Below, in pieces: positions 49,565-58,090 of a stretch of DNA of 64,000 nt (position 1 is the first letter of the stretch; the number at the start of each line of letters is the position of its first letter). The DNA lies in the NCBI RefSeq assembly GCF_900110765.1, contig NZ_FOEO01000010.1, forward strand, positions 62,001 to 126,000. Direction: 5' to 3'. The DNA comes from Pseudomonas sp. NFACC02 (GTDB lineage: Bacteria; Pseudomonadota; Gammaproteobacteria; Pseudomonadales; Pseudomonadaceae). The translations under genes and the position numbers were made by a program. A model generated the notes under the pieces. That model worked only from the letters and a program-made list of their open reading frames with translations, did no database searches and was not told the DNA's origin.

Positions 49565-51349
49565 ATGTCCGTCCTCGCCTCATCATCACAGGACCGCTGG
49601 CTGGATCTGAATGAAGTCCTGCGCGACCTCGTGGCGCAGGGATACATCGATCAGGACAATGCCGAATACGCATTGACCCTGCGCCGAACCGCGCAAAACC
49701 TGCAAATTCACCCGCTAGAGTTCATTTCCGCCCAGCAGTTTGACAACCTTAAACGCCCCGGCAAAAAGCTTGATCTGGAAACCCTCACCGCGTGGCTCGC
49801 TGAACAGGCCGGTCAGCCGTACATGCGCATCGACCCGTTGAAGATCAACGTGGCGGCCGTCACGCCGTTGATGTCCTATGCCTTTGCCCAGCGCCACAAG
49901 ATTCTGGCGGTCTCCGTGGACCGAGACGCGGTGACCATTGCCAGCGCCCAGCCTTACGTGCAGGCGTGGGAAGCCGATTTGACCCACGTGCTGAAAATGC
50001 CGATCAAACGCGTGGTCGCCAACCCGGTCGACGTGCAAAAGCTGGCGGTGGAGTTTTACCGATTGGCCAAGTCGGTGAGCGGTGCCAGCGCGACCGATCA
50101 GAAAATAAGCAACATGGGCAACTTCGAACAGCTGCTCAAGCTCGGCGCCAGCGATCAGGAACCGGATGCCAATGACGCGCACATCGTCAACATCGTCGAC
50201 TGGCTGTTCCAGTACGCGTACCAGCAGCGCGCCAGCGACATTCACATCGAGCCTCGCCGGGAAGCGGGGTCCGTGCGCTTCCGTATCGACGGGGTGTTGC
50301 ACACCGTTTATCAGTTCCCGCCGCAAGTGACGATGGCGGTCACCAGCCGCCTGAAAAGCCTCGGCCGAATGAATGTCGCCGAAAAGCGCAAGCCACAGGA
50401 CGGACGGGTCAAGACCAAAACCCCGGAGGGCGGCGAAGTCGAATTGCGCTTGTCGACGCTGCCGACGGCGTTCGGCGAAAAAATGGTGATGCGGATCTTT
50501 GACCCCGAGGTGCTGCTCAAGGACTTCGACCAGTTGGGTTTCTCCGGCGACGATCTGCGCCGCTGGGAAGGCATGACGCATCAACCCAACGGCATCATCC
50601 TGGTCACCGGGCCTACCGGTTCCGGCAAAACCACCACGCTGTACACCACGCTCAAGAAGCTGGCGACCTCGGAAGTGAACCTCTGCACCATCGAGGACCC
50701 GATCGAGATGGTCGAGCCGTCCTTCAACCAGATGCAGGTGCAGCACAACATTGACCTCACCTTCGCCAGCGGCGTGCGAGCGCTGATGCGGCAAGACCCG
50801 GACATCATCATGATCGGCGAGATTCGCGACCTGGAAACGGCTGAAATGGCAATCCAGGCAGCGCTGACCGGTCACCTGGTGCTGTCAACGCTGCACACCA
50901 ACGACGCGCCGAGTGCAATCAGTCGCTTGCTGGAGCTCGGCGTGCCGCACTACCTGCTCAAGGCGACGATTCTTGGCGTCATGGCGCAGCGGCTGGTGCG
51001 GACACTCTGCCCGCACTGCAAGGCGCCAGTGGAGATCGATGAGGTGGATTGGCAGACCCTGACACGGCCATGGCAGGCCGCTGTGCCGACCGGCGCCCAT
51101 CGCGCCGTCGGGTGCGCGGAGTGCCGCGACACCGGTTATCGCGGACGCGCCGGGGTGTACGAAATCATGCTGATGTCCGATGCGGTGAAATCGCTGATCA
51201 CCGCGGACCTGGACCTCACCGCGTTGCGTCGACAAGGCTTCAAGGACGGAATGCGCAGTTTGCGGCTGTCCGGCGCCCAGAAAGTCGCGGCCGGGCTGAC
51301 CACCGTCGAAGAAGTGCTGCGCGTCACGCCGCAGAGCGAACAGCGCTAG
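49565..51349 (+). CDS. GspE/PilB-family secretion or pilus ATPase, orphan
   Basis: 594 residues. The N-terminal region (GYIDQDNAEYALTLRRTAQN) is a T2SS/T4P-type N-domain. The ATPase core has Walker A GPTGSGKTTTLY, the Asp box TIEDPIEMVEPSFNQMQVQ, Walker B DIIMIGEIRDLETAEM and the His box LVLSTLHTNDAPSA. A zinc tetracysteine (LCPHCKA...CAECRDTGYRGR) follows. It powers assembly of type II secretion or type IV pili in relatives, but no gsp or pil gene is nearby here. The partner machine must be elsewhere, or the protein works differently. Confidence 0.88.
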   Translation: MSVLASSSQDRWLDLNEVLRDLVAQGYIDQDNAEYALTLRRTAQNLQIHPLEFISAQQFDNLKRPGKKLDLETLTAWLAEQAGQPYMRIDPLKINVAAVTPLMSYAFAQRHKILAVSVDRDAVTIASAQPYVQAWEADLTHVLKMPIKRVVANPVDVQKLAVEFYRLAKSVSGASATDQKISNMGNFEQLLKLGASDQEPDANDAHIVNIVDWLFQYAYQQRASDIHIEPRREAGSVRFRIDGVLHTVYQFPPQVTMAVTSRLKSLGRMNVAEKRKPQDGRVKTKTPEGGEVELRLSTLPTAFGEKMVMRIFDPEVLLKDFDQLGFSGDDLRRWEGMTHQPNGIILVTGPTGSGKTTTLYTTLKKLATSEVNLCTIEDPIEMVEPSFNQMQVQHNIDLTFASGVRALMRQDPDIIMIGEIRDLETAEMAIQAALTGHLVLSTLHTNDAPSAISRLLELGVPHYLLKATILGVMAQRLVRTLCPHCKAPVEIDEVDWQTLTRPWQAAVPTGAHRAVGCAECRDTGYRGRAGVYEIMLMSDAVKSLITADLDLTALRRQGFKDGMRSLRLSGAQKVAAGLTTVEEVLRVTPQSEQR

Positions 51350-51369
51350 CGCTGGCTGCCCTGAACGCC

Positions 51370-51459
51370 TGTAGGAGCGTGCTTGCCCGCGAAATGCCGG
51401 TACATCCGACACAATTGTGTCGCCTGATACATCTATCGCGACAAGCGCGCCTTTACAGT
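51370..51459. repeat. Degenerate REP pair after the orphan ATPase
   Basis: TGTAGGAGCGTGCTTGCCCG... at 51370 and a decayed complement (CGCGACAAGCGCGCCTTTACA) near 51438-51458. The second arm has several mismatches, unlike most pairs in the window. Confidence 0.65.
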
Positions 51460-51466
51460 TAGCTAC

Positions 51467-52516
51467 TCACACATCCTTCACCCCGAAATCCAGCACGACT
51501 TTCATCGCTTGCTGCTTGTCACCCGCCAACTCGAACGCCTGCACCGCCTCGTGGAACGGAATGGTGTGCGAGATGACAGGCGTCACGTCGATCACTTTTC
51601 GATTGAGCAGGTCCACCGCTTGTGCGAATTCGGGATGAAAGCGGAATGTGCCGCGCAGATCGATTTCCTTGCCGACGACCAGATTCAGCGGAATCGACAC
51701 ATCACCGCCCAGTCCGACAGTCACCACCACGCCACGTGGCCGAACACAGGTCAGGCCGTCGCGCAGTGCCTGTGCGCTGCCCGAAGCTTCGAACATGACG
51801 TCGAAATGCCCTTTATCCGCGGTGTAGCGCGCCAAAGCCTCGGGTTCGTTCTTGAGGTTGTGGGTTTCGCTGGCGCCCATCCGGCGGGCGCACGCCAGCG
51901 CACTGTCGCTCAAGTCTGCGGCAACGATCTGCAACGCACCTGCCGCTTTCAGGCTGCCGATCAACAGATTGCCAATCGGCCCACAGCCGGTCACCAGAAC
52001 ACGCTTGCCGAACACGCCGCCCGCGCGCTGAATCGCATGCAAACCTACTGACAATGGCTCGGCCAGAGCACCTTCAGCCAACGTTGTCGTCGGCGCCAGC
52101 ACATGCGCCTGACTGTTCTCGATCACCAGCGTTTCCCGGAACGCACCCTGGATATGGGGAAACGGCATTGCACTGCCGTAGAAGCGCATGTTCAGGCAGT
52201 GATTGGGCAGGCCCTCGTGGCAGAACTTGCAGCCTCCGCAGGGTCGGGAAGGCGAGACAGAAATGCGCTGCCCGACGCTAAACCCGCTTCGCGGATCGCC
52301 CACTTCCTCGATGACGGCCGAGATCTCATGGCCAAGCACCATCGGCTCTTTCAGACGCACCGCACCGAAACCGCCGTGCTGGTAGTAATGCAGATCCGAG
52401 CCGCAGATCCCGCCCCGGGCAACGCGCACCCGAAGCTGACCGGACGTCAACGCCGCGGCGTGCTCCTCGGCTTCTACGCGGAGATCTTTCGGGGCGTGGC
52501 AGACAATGGCTTGCAT
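51467..52516 (-). CDS. idnD: L-idonate 5-dehydrogenase
   Basis: 349-residue zinc-dependent MDR enzyme oxidising L-idonate to 5-keto-D-gluconate. Catalytic-zinc region GGICGSDLHYYQHGGFGAV and LGHEISAVIEEV; structural-zinc cysteines in CGGCKFCHEGLPNHC. VLVTGCGPIGNLLIGSLKA binds NAD(P). It is 14 bp downstream of the gluconate dehydrogenase-like SDR, the pair that makes up L-idonate catabolism in E. coli (IdnD, IdnO). The substrate is inferred from that pairing. Confidence 0.85.
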   Translation of the reverse strand: MQAIVCHAPKDLRVEAEEHAAALTSGQLRVRVARGGICGSDLHYYQHGGFGAVRLKEPMVLGHEISAVIEEVGDPRSGFSVGQRISVSPSRPCGGCKFCHEGLPNHCLNMRFYGSAMPFPHIQGAFRETLVIENSQAHVLAPTTTLAEGALAEPLSVGLHAIQRAGGVFGKRVLVTGCGPIGNLLIGSLKAAGALQIVAADLSDSALACARRMGASETHNLKNEPEALARYTADKGHFDVMFEASGSAQALRDGLTCVRPRGVVVTVGLGGDVSIPLNLVVGKEIDLRGTFRFHPEFAQAVDLLNRKVIDVTPVISHTIPFHEAVQAFELAGDKQQAMKVVLDFGVKDV

Positions 52517-52530
52517 GAAGGTTCTCCGGA

Positions 52531-53301
52531 TTACAACGACGCCGTGATGGCGCCGTCGACGTAAAGGATGTGGCCGTTGACGAAGCTGGCGGCGTCGGAC
52601 GCGAGGAACACCGCCGCGCCTTTCAGTTCAGACACTTCGCCCCACCGACGGCTCGGCGTACGCTGCACCAGCCAGTCGCTGAACTCAGGATTGGCCACCA
52701 GCGCGGCGTTCAGCTCGGTCTTGAAGTAACCCGGCCCGATACCGTTGACATTGAGACCATGCGGCCCCCAATCAATCGCCATGCCTTTGGTCAGCATTTT
52801 CAAGGCGCCTTTGCTGGCGGTGTAAGGCGCGATGCCGGGTCGACCCAGCTCGCTTTGCACCGAACAGATATTGATGATCCGTCCGCGTCCGCGAGGAATC
52901 ATGCAACGCGCTACCGCCTGGCCGACGAAAAAGGCGCTGTCCAGATTGGTCCGCATCAACTCGTGCCAGTTCGCTTCGGTGAAATCGGCCAACGGCCCGC
53001 GTCGCTGGATACCGGCGTTATTGACCAGAATGTCCAGCGGACCGACGCGGCTTTCGATCGCCTGAACGGCGGCGCCAACCGCTGCGCTGTCGGTGACATC
53101 GAAGCATTGTGTATGGACGTTATGTCCTTGCGCAGCCAACGTAGCCGCTGCGGCATTCAGGGTGTCGGCGTTTCTACCGTTAAGGACAACCGTGGCGCCC
53201 GCCTCGGCCAATCCCTGTGCGATCGCCAGCCCGATACCGGCGCTGGAGCCCGTTACCAGCGCGACTCTTTCGTTCAGACGAAAACTTTCGAGAACAGCCA
53301 T
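52531..53301 (-). CDS. idnO: SDR oxidoreductase, gluconate 5-dehydrogenase type
   Basis: 256-residue short-chain dehydrogenase. The cofactor site is ALVTGSSAGIGLAIAQGL; NNAGIQ, catalytic Ser in ICSVQSELGRPG and Tyr-x-x-x-Lys in YTASKGALKM are all present. It likely reduces 5-keto-D-gluconate to D-gluconate. First gene of the idnO-idnD unit, divergent from a LysR gene. No kinase or transporter accompanies them here. Confidence 0.85.
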   Translation of the reverse strand: MAVLESFRLNERVALVTGSSAGIGLAIAQGLAEAGATVVLNGRNADTLNAAAATLAAQGHNVHTQCFDVTDSAAVGAAVQAIESRVGPLDILVNNAGIQRRGPLADFTEANWHELMRTNLDSAFFVGQAVARCMIPRGRGRIINICSVQSELGRPGIAPYTASKGALKMLTKGMAIDWGPHGLNVNGIGPGYFKTELNAALVANPEFSDWLVQRTPSRRWGEVSELKGAAVFLASDAASFVNGHILYVDGAITASL

Positions 53302-53464
53302 AGTCGTTTCACCTCACTCGGCCGACATTGGATCATGCGTTGTGATGACTGCGCGCAAGGCTCATCATCCCTTTTAGACAGAACTTCAGCTCACGCAGGG
53401 TCCTCCGTCCAATGGTGATTGGTGATGGGCTGATCATGTTTTTTGATAACCAGCGGAACCGACC

Positions 53465-54346
53465 ATGGAACTCAAACATCTGCGGGCATTTGCCACATTG
53501 GCCGAGGAGCTGCATTTTGGCCGGGCGGCTCAGCGGCTTGCGATCGTGCAACCGGCGCTGAGTATGCAGATCAAGGCACTTGAGGACTGGCTGGGCGTTC
53601 GTCTGCTCGATCGTAATCGACACTCAGTGACGCTCACGGACGTGGGCCGGCTGTTTCTCGAAGAAGCCCGTGCCACCTTGCACCAGGCGCAACGCTCGGC
53701 CGATGTGGCGCGTGGACTGGGCCGCGGAGAAACCGGTCGAATCCGTCTCGGTTTCGTGTCCTCGGTGTTGCCGGAGCTGCTGCCGACGCTGATTCGACAC
53801 GCCCATCGGCGCTACCCCGGCATCAAGCTGGAACTCAAGGACATGCCTGGACCCGATCAAGTGCAGGCACTCAAGAGCGATCAGCTCGACTTCGGCCTGA
53901 TGCGCCTGCCCGCTCCGCACGCTGGCGTGCAAACGCAGATCGTGTTGCACGAGTCGATCATCGTCGCGCTGCCGGCGGATCACCCGCTCGCCGCCCATTC
54001 AAGCATTGAGGTCGTGCAATTAGCCGAACAGCCTGTGCTGGTCCTCGCCCGGCGTTACGCCGCAGGCTTTCATGACGCGCTGCTTCGCGCGGTGTCCGAA
54101 CACGGTGGCAGACTGGACATCGCCGACGAGCTGGGCGAGTTCACGACGATGCTTGCGTTGGTGTCGGCGGGTCTGGGGATCGGCCTCCTGCCTCAGCATG
54201 CGGGACGCGCGCTGCCGCCGAACGTGGTATCACGCCCGCTGAACCTCGGTGATTTCCGCGCCGTCACGGGTCTGGCCTGGACCTCGCTGGACACCGCCGT
54301 AAAGACCACGGTCTTCAATCTGATGCGCGAGCTATTCTTCAATTGA
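53465..54346 (+). CDS. LysR-family transcriptional regulator (divergent to idnO-idnD)
   Basis: 293 residues. Winged helix-turn-helix at residues 1-60 ([35 protein letters not shown]) and a periplasmic-binding-type effector domain. The divergent position with 163 bp between makes idnO-idnD its probable target, as is usual for LysR regulators. The effector might be L-idonate or a gluconate derivative, which is inference. Confidence 0.9.
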   Translation: MELKHLRAFATLAEELHFGRAAQRLAIVQPALSMQIKALEDWLGVRLLDRNRHSVTLTDVGRLFLEEARATLHQAQRSADVARGLGRGETGRIRLGFVSSVLPELLPTLIRHAHRRYPGIKLELKDMPGPDQVQALKSDQLDFGLMRLPAPHAGVQTQIVLHESIIVALPADHPLAAHSSIEVVQLAEQPVLVLARRYAAGFHDALLRAVSEHGGRLDIADELGEFTTMLALVSAGLGIGLLPQHAGRALPPNVVSRPLNLGDFRAVTGLAWTSLDTAVKTTVFNLMRELFFN

Positions 54347-54429
54347 TACAGAAAAAGTCGCAGAGCGGATTCCGATCACCGTACTCTCTGCCGGATCGTT
54401 CATTCATCAGCAGCCAACAGGGATACGTT

Positions 54430-55383
54430 ATGCAAATCGGTAGTGTGGTTTTACTCTTCGTCGCGCTGGCCATCGCCATCGTGTTCATGGGGTTCAAAGT
54501 TGTGCCACAGGGTTATCAGTGGACCGTCGAGCGTTTCGGGCGCTACACCAACACCCTCAAGCCAGGCCTGAACATCATCGTGCCGGTGATGGATCGCATC
54601 GGGCACAAGATCAACATGATGGAAACCGTCCTGGACATACCGCCGCAGGAAGTCATCACGTCGGATAACGCCACCGTGCAGATCGACGCCGTGTGCTTCT
54701 ACCAGGTCGTGAACTGCGCGCAGGCCGCGTACGAGGTCAATAACCTGCAGCACGCCATTCGTAATCTGCTGCAGACCAATATCCGCACCGTGCTCGGCTC
54801 CATGGAGCTGGACGCCATGCTCAGCCAGCGTGACGGCATCAACGAGCGTCTGTTGCGCATCATCGATGAAGCGACCGCGCCATGGGGCATCAAGATCACC
54901 CGGATCGAAATCAAGGACATCAGCCCACCGGCCGACTTGATGGCAGCGATGTCAGGGCAAATGAAAGCCGAGCGGATCAAACGCGCACAGATCCTTGAAG
55001 CCGAAGGCTCACGCGCGTCGGCCATTCTGACCGCCGAAGGCAAGAAGCAGGCCCAGATTCTGGAAGCCGAAGGTGAGCGTCAGGCTGCGTTTCTGGAGGC
55101 CGAAGCCCGCGAACGCCAGGCCGAAGCGGAAGCACGCGCCACGCAAGTGGTGTCCGAGGCAATCGCCGCGGGTGACGTACAGGCCATCAATTATTTCGTG
55201 GCGCAAAAGTACATCGACGCGCTGGGCAAATTGTCGTCGGCCAACAACAGCAAGGTGATCCTCATGCCACTGGAAGCGAGCCAGATGATCGGTGCCATCG
55301 GCGGCATCGGCGAGATCGTCAAAGCCACGTTCGACAAAGGGGCTCCCGACAAGAACCGGCCCGATGCCGGCAGGCGAGTCTGA
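54430..55383 (+). CDS. SPFH-domain stomatin-like protease-associated protein
   Basis: 317 residues from ATG 54430; AGGGA precedes. An N-terminal TM helix ([17 protein letters not shown]), then the SPFH/band-7 domain ([38 protein letters not shown]), a coiled coil with repeated ILEAEGxR units (residues ~205-255), and a Gly/Ile-rich C-terminal oligomerisation segment. Similar to E. coli QmcA and paraslipins. It is 3 bp from an NfeD gene, its known partner in membrane microdomain organisation. Confidence 0.9.
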   Translation: MQIGSVVLLFVALAIAIVFMGFKVVPQGYQWTVERFGRYTNTLKPGLNIIVPVMDRIGHKINMMETVLDIPPQEVITSDNATVQIDAVCFYQVVNCAQAAYEVNNLQHAIRNLLQTNIRTVLGSMELDAMLSQRDGINERLLRIIDEATAPWGIKITRIEIKDISPPADLMAAMSGQMKAERIKRAQILEAEGSRASAILTAEGKKQAQILEAEGERQAAFLEAEARERQAEAEARATQVVSEAIAAGDVQAINYFVAQKYIDALGKLSSANNSKVILMPLEASQMIGAIGGIGEIVKATFDKGAPDKNRPDAGRRV

Positions 55384-55386
55384 GCC

Positions 55387-55833
55387 ATGTGGGACTACCT
55401 GCAAAACCTGTCGTTCTGGGACTGGCTCGGACTTGGCACCGTGCTGCTGATTCTGGAGGTGTTCGGTGCGGGCGGGTATCTGCTGTGGATCGGCGTGGCC
55501 GCGGCCGGGGTCGGCATCCTCACGTATGTGATTCCGACGATGAGCTGGGAGGTGCAGTTTCTGCTGTTCGCAGTGCTGTCGGTGCTGACCGCGCTCTACT
55601 GGTGGCGACGCCAGCGCAGCGTGTTGCGCAAGTCTGATCAGCCGGGCCTGAACATGCGGGGTTCAGAGCTGATCGGCAAAACCTTTGTGGTGCACGATGC
55701 GATTGTGGGAGGACGCGGCAAGATCAAGGTTGGAGATGGGGTCTGGATGGTGGTCGGCCCGGATACACCGGCGGGCAATGAGGTGAGAGTCATCGAACAG
55801 GACGGCGCGATCCTGAAAGTCGTGGGGGTGTGA
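55387..55833 (+). CDS. NfeD-family membrane protein
   Basis: 148 residues. Three TM segments in the first ~75 residues (LGLGTVLLILEVFGAGG, LLWIGVAAAGVGILTYVI, VQFLLFAVLSVLTALYWW) and a C-terminal OB-fold (GSELIGKTFVVHDAIVGGRG, ILKVVGV). NfeD proteins are encoded beside stomatins and act with them, possibly with a membrane protease. Immediately downstream of the SPFH gene. Confidence 0.9.
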   Translation: MWDYLQNLSFWDWLGLGTVLLILEVFGAGGYLLWIGVAAAGVGILTYVIPTMSWEVQFLLFAVLSVLTALYWWRRQRSVLRKSDQPGLNMRGSELIGKTFVVHDAIVGGRGKIKVGDGVWMVVGPDTPAGNEVRVIEQDGAILKVVGV

Positions 55834-55958
55834 TCCGCTCTCGTCACGATGAATGTTCTGACCCGATGGGAGCTGGCCGGTTTTCACCGCCCCATGGAAC
55901 TAGATCGGCGGCGGGCGTATCAAATCATTTCAGAACAACCAAAGTCGGAGTGCCCGCC

Positions 55959-56276
55959 ATGCGTCTCAAAATTGCTGTAGCCACGTTAGCTTTGCTTTCC
56001 CTGCCGGTCGGTTCAGCAATGGCTGACGGCTTCTTGCGCGACGTCATCTCGTCCGGCGCAACCACAGGCTCGACCTACCTGACCTTCCGCCACCACAAGC
56101 TGATTGTGGCGGCCCAAGATGACGCCGGTAGCTTCGTCGCCAGTAACGGCGCCATCCGCGGCCCTTACCTGGAGGCAGCCATGGATCAGGTTCGCAAGGA
56201 CAATCCGGGCCTGAAGGCCTCGGACATGGACCTAGCCAACGCGATCCTGGCGAAGAACCTCGTCGCCGAAGAGTAA
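55959..56276 (+). CDS. DUF2388-family periplasmic protein
   Basis: 105 residues from ATG 55959 with GGAG before it. Signal peptide of ~23 residues (LALLSLPVGSAMA). The mature part (FLRDVISSGATTGSTYLTFR, LANAILAKNLV) matches DUF2388 small proteins common in Pseudomonas, of unknown function. Likely periplasmic. An intrinsic terminator follows closely. Confidence 0.85.
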   Translation: MRLKIAVATLALLSLPVGSAMADGFLRDVISSGATTGSTYLTFRHHKLIVAAQDDAGSFVASNGAIRGPYLEAAMDQVRKDNPGLKASDMDLANAILAKNLVAEE

Positions 56277-56290
56277 TACCGATGCACGAC

Positions 56291-56322
56291 CAAAAATGCC
56301 GCTCCCAGGAGCGGCATTTTTG
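56291..56322. terminator. Intrinsic terminator after the DUF2388 gene
   Basis: A 14-bp perfect stem CAAAAATGCCGCTC / GAGCGGCATTTTTG with loop CCAG, 14 bp after the stop. Symmetric, so it can also serve gcvH from the other side. Confidence 0.85.
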
Positions 56323-56416
56323 TCTCGGGAAAGCCGTAATCCTTACAACCGTTTCGCAACGTCCTCGTCCGAATGCAACCTAGGGACAAGCCACGCTCCA
56401 GTCTGGAGTCAGCGGA

Positions 56417-56800
56417 TTACTCGCCGATTGCGGCCTTGTAGCCGTCCGCATCCAGCAGCTTGGCCAGATCGGCGTCGGCGTTGCTTGGTTTGACCTTGAA
56501 AATCCACGACTCGTAAGGCTTGTTGTTCAGCTCTTCCGGTGCGTCACCCAAGGCTTCGTTGACTTCGACCACTTCACCCGCCACCGGCGAGTAAATGTCG
56601 GAAGCGGCCTTTACAGATTCCACGACACCGGCTGCATCGCCAGCGGCGAACACCTTGCCGACTTCCGGCAGTTCGACGAACACCACATCGCCCAGCGCTT
56701 CTTGCGCATGATCGGAGATGCCGACAACGATCAGATCAGCCTCTTGCTTCGCCCATTCATGGCTTTCGGCGAAACGCAGTTCGGCGGGAATAGTGCTCAT
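56417..56800 (-). CDS. gcvH: Glycine cleavage system H protein
   Basis: 127-residue lipoyl carrier that shuttles the aminomethyl group between P, T and L proteins. Lipoylation Lys64 is in [34 protein letters not shown] and [12 protein letters not shown] are the conserved flanks. 52 bp downstream of gcvT. No gcvP follows, unlike in P. aeruginosa. Confidence 0.95.
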   Translation of the reverse strand: MSTIPAELRFAESHEWAKQEADLIVVGISDHAQEALGDVVFVELPEVGKVFAAGDAAGVVESVKAASDIYSPVAGEVVEVNEALGDAPEELNNKPYESWIFKVKPSNADADLAKLLDADGYKAAIGE

Positions 56801-56852
56801 TTTTTATCCTCTCTACATCATCAGGTCAGCGGAGAAACCCGCCAGGAAGTTG

Positions 56853-57935
56853 TTAAATCAGGGCCTTTCCGTGGCGCACAAATGCCGGCTGGACCACGCG
56901 AACGGGGTACCACTTGCCGCGAATTTCCACCTCGGCACGGTCAGCAGTCGCCATCGGAACACGTGCCAAGGCGATCGACTTGCTTAGCGTAGGAGAGAAA
57001 CTACCACTGGTGATCTCCCCTTCGCCAACTTCCGCTATCCGGACGACCTGATGCGCCCGCAGAACGCCTCGTTCTTCGAGCACCAGCCCGACAAGCTTGG
57101 AGGCGATACCCCCGGTGCGTTCGGCCTCCAGAGCAGCACGGCCGATAAAATCCCGGCCTTCTGGCTTCCAGGCCACCGTCCAGCCCATGTTGGAGACCAA
57201 AGGCGACACCTGCTCGTCGATTTCCTGACCGTACAGGTTCATGCCGGCTTCCAGACGCAACGTATCGCGCGCCCCCAGTCCGATCGGCGAAATGCCGGCA
57301 CCGACCATGTCGTTGAAGAAGCTGCAGGCTTGATCGGCCGGCAATATGATCTCCAGCCCATCCTCGCCGGTGTAGCCTGTGCGGGCAATGAACCAGTCGC
57401 CCTCCTGCTGACCTTCGAACGGTCGCAGGGTATGGATAAGTTCAGTGCGGGCCTGGGTCACCAGTTCGGCGATCTTCTGCCGCGCGCGCGGCCCCTGAAT
57501 GGCCAGCATGGCCAACTCGGAGCGGTGAGTCACGTGCACGTCGAAACCGGCAAGATGGTCATTCATCCAGGCCAGATCCTTGGCGCCGGTGGCCGCGTTG
57601 ACCACCAATCGGTAACCCTGGTCAGTCAGGTAGACGATCATGTCGTCGACAATCCCGCCATGAGTGTCGAGCATTGCGCTATAGAGCGCTTGCCCGGTGC
57701 GCTGCAGTCGGCCGACGTCGTTGGCCAGCAGGTGTTGCAGCCAGGGTTTGGCCTGACTGCCTGAAACATCGAGGACGTGCATGTGCGACACATCGAAAAT
57801 CCCACAGTCGCGGCGCACCTGGTGGTGTTCTTCGACTTGTGAACCGTAGTGCAACGGCATATCCCAACCACCAAAATCGACCAGCTTCGCGCCAAGCGCG
57901 AGGTGCAGGTCAAAGAGGGGCGTACGCTGTCCCAT
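56853..57935 (-). CDS. gcvT: Glycine cleavage system aminomethyltransferase (T protein)
   Basis: 360 residues from ATG 57935, with AAGGAG seven nt upstream (on the minus strand); the frame open to 58187 is not coding. Transfers the aminomethyl C1 unit from the H-protein to tetrahydrofolate. DLHLALGAKLVDFGGWDMPL, GIFDVSHMHVLDVSG and GARDTLRLEAGMNLYGQEID are family motifs. Forms a unit with gcvH. No glycine riboswitch is apparent in the 155-nt leader. Confidence 0.95.
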   Translation of the reverse strand: MGQRTPLFDLHLALGAKLVDFGGWDMPLHYGSQVEEHHQVRRDCGIFDVSHMHVLDVSGSQAKPWLQHLLANDVGRLQRTGQALYSAMLDTHGGIVDDMIVYLTDQGYRLVVNAATGAKDLAWMNDHLAGFDVHVTHRSELAMLAIQGPRARQKIAELVTQARTELIHTLRPFEGQQEGDWFIARTGYTGEDGLEIILPADQACSFFNDMVGAGISPIGLGARDTLRLEAGMNLYGQEIDEQVSPLVSNMGWTVAWKPEGRDFIGRAALEAERTGGIASKLVGLVLEERGVLRAHQVVRIAEVGEGEITSGSFSPTLSKSIALARVPMATADRAEVEIRGKWYPVRVVQPAFVRHGKALI

Positions 57936-58090
57936 GGGTGTCTCCTTCCGGGCTTGGCGAAGACACGGTCGCTGACAATAACGGCAAATCCCCCATGACT
58001 CGGGGTCTGGAACCTTTGCTGGTTTGCGGAATTGTCTGACAGACCGTGTCGATTGCGGCGCATTGTAGCCGCAAGGTTGTGACCCCGCAC

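Noticed and set aside
57936-58090. Glycine riboswitch in the gcvT leader
   Set aside because: No conserved glycine-aptamer core was seen in the 155-nt leader; the hairpins present are not in the expected arrangement.
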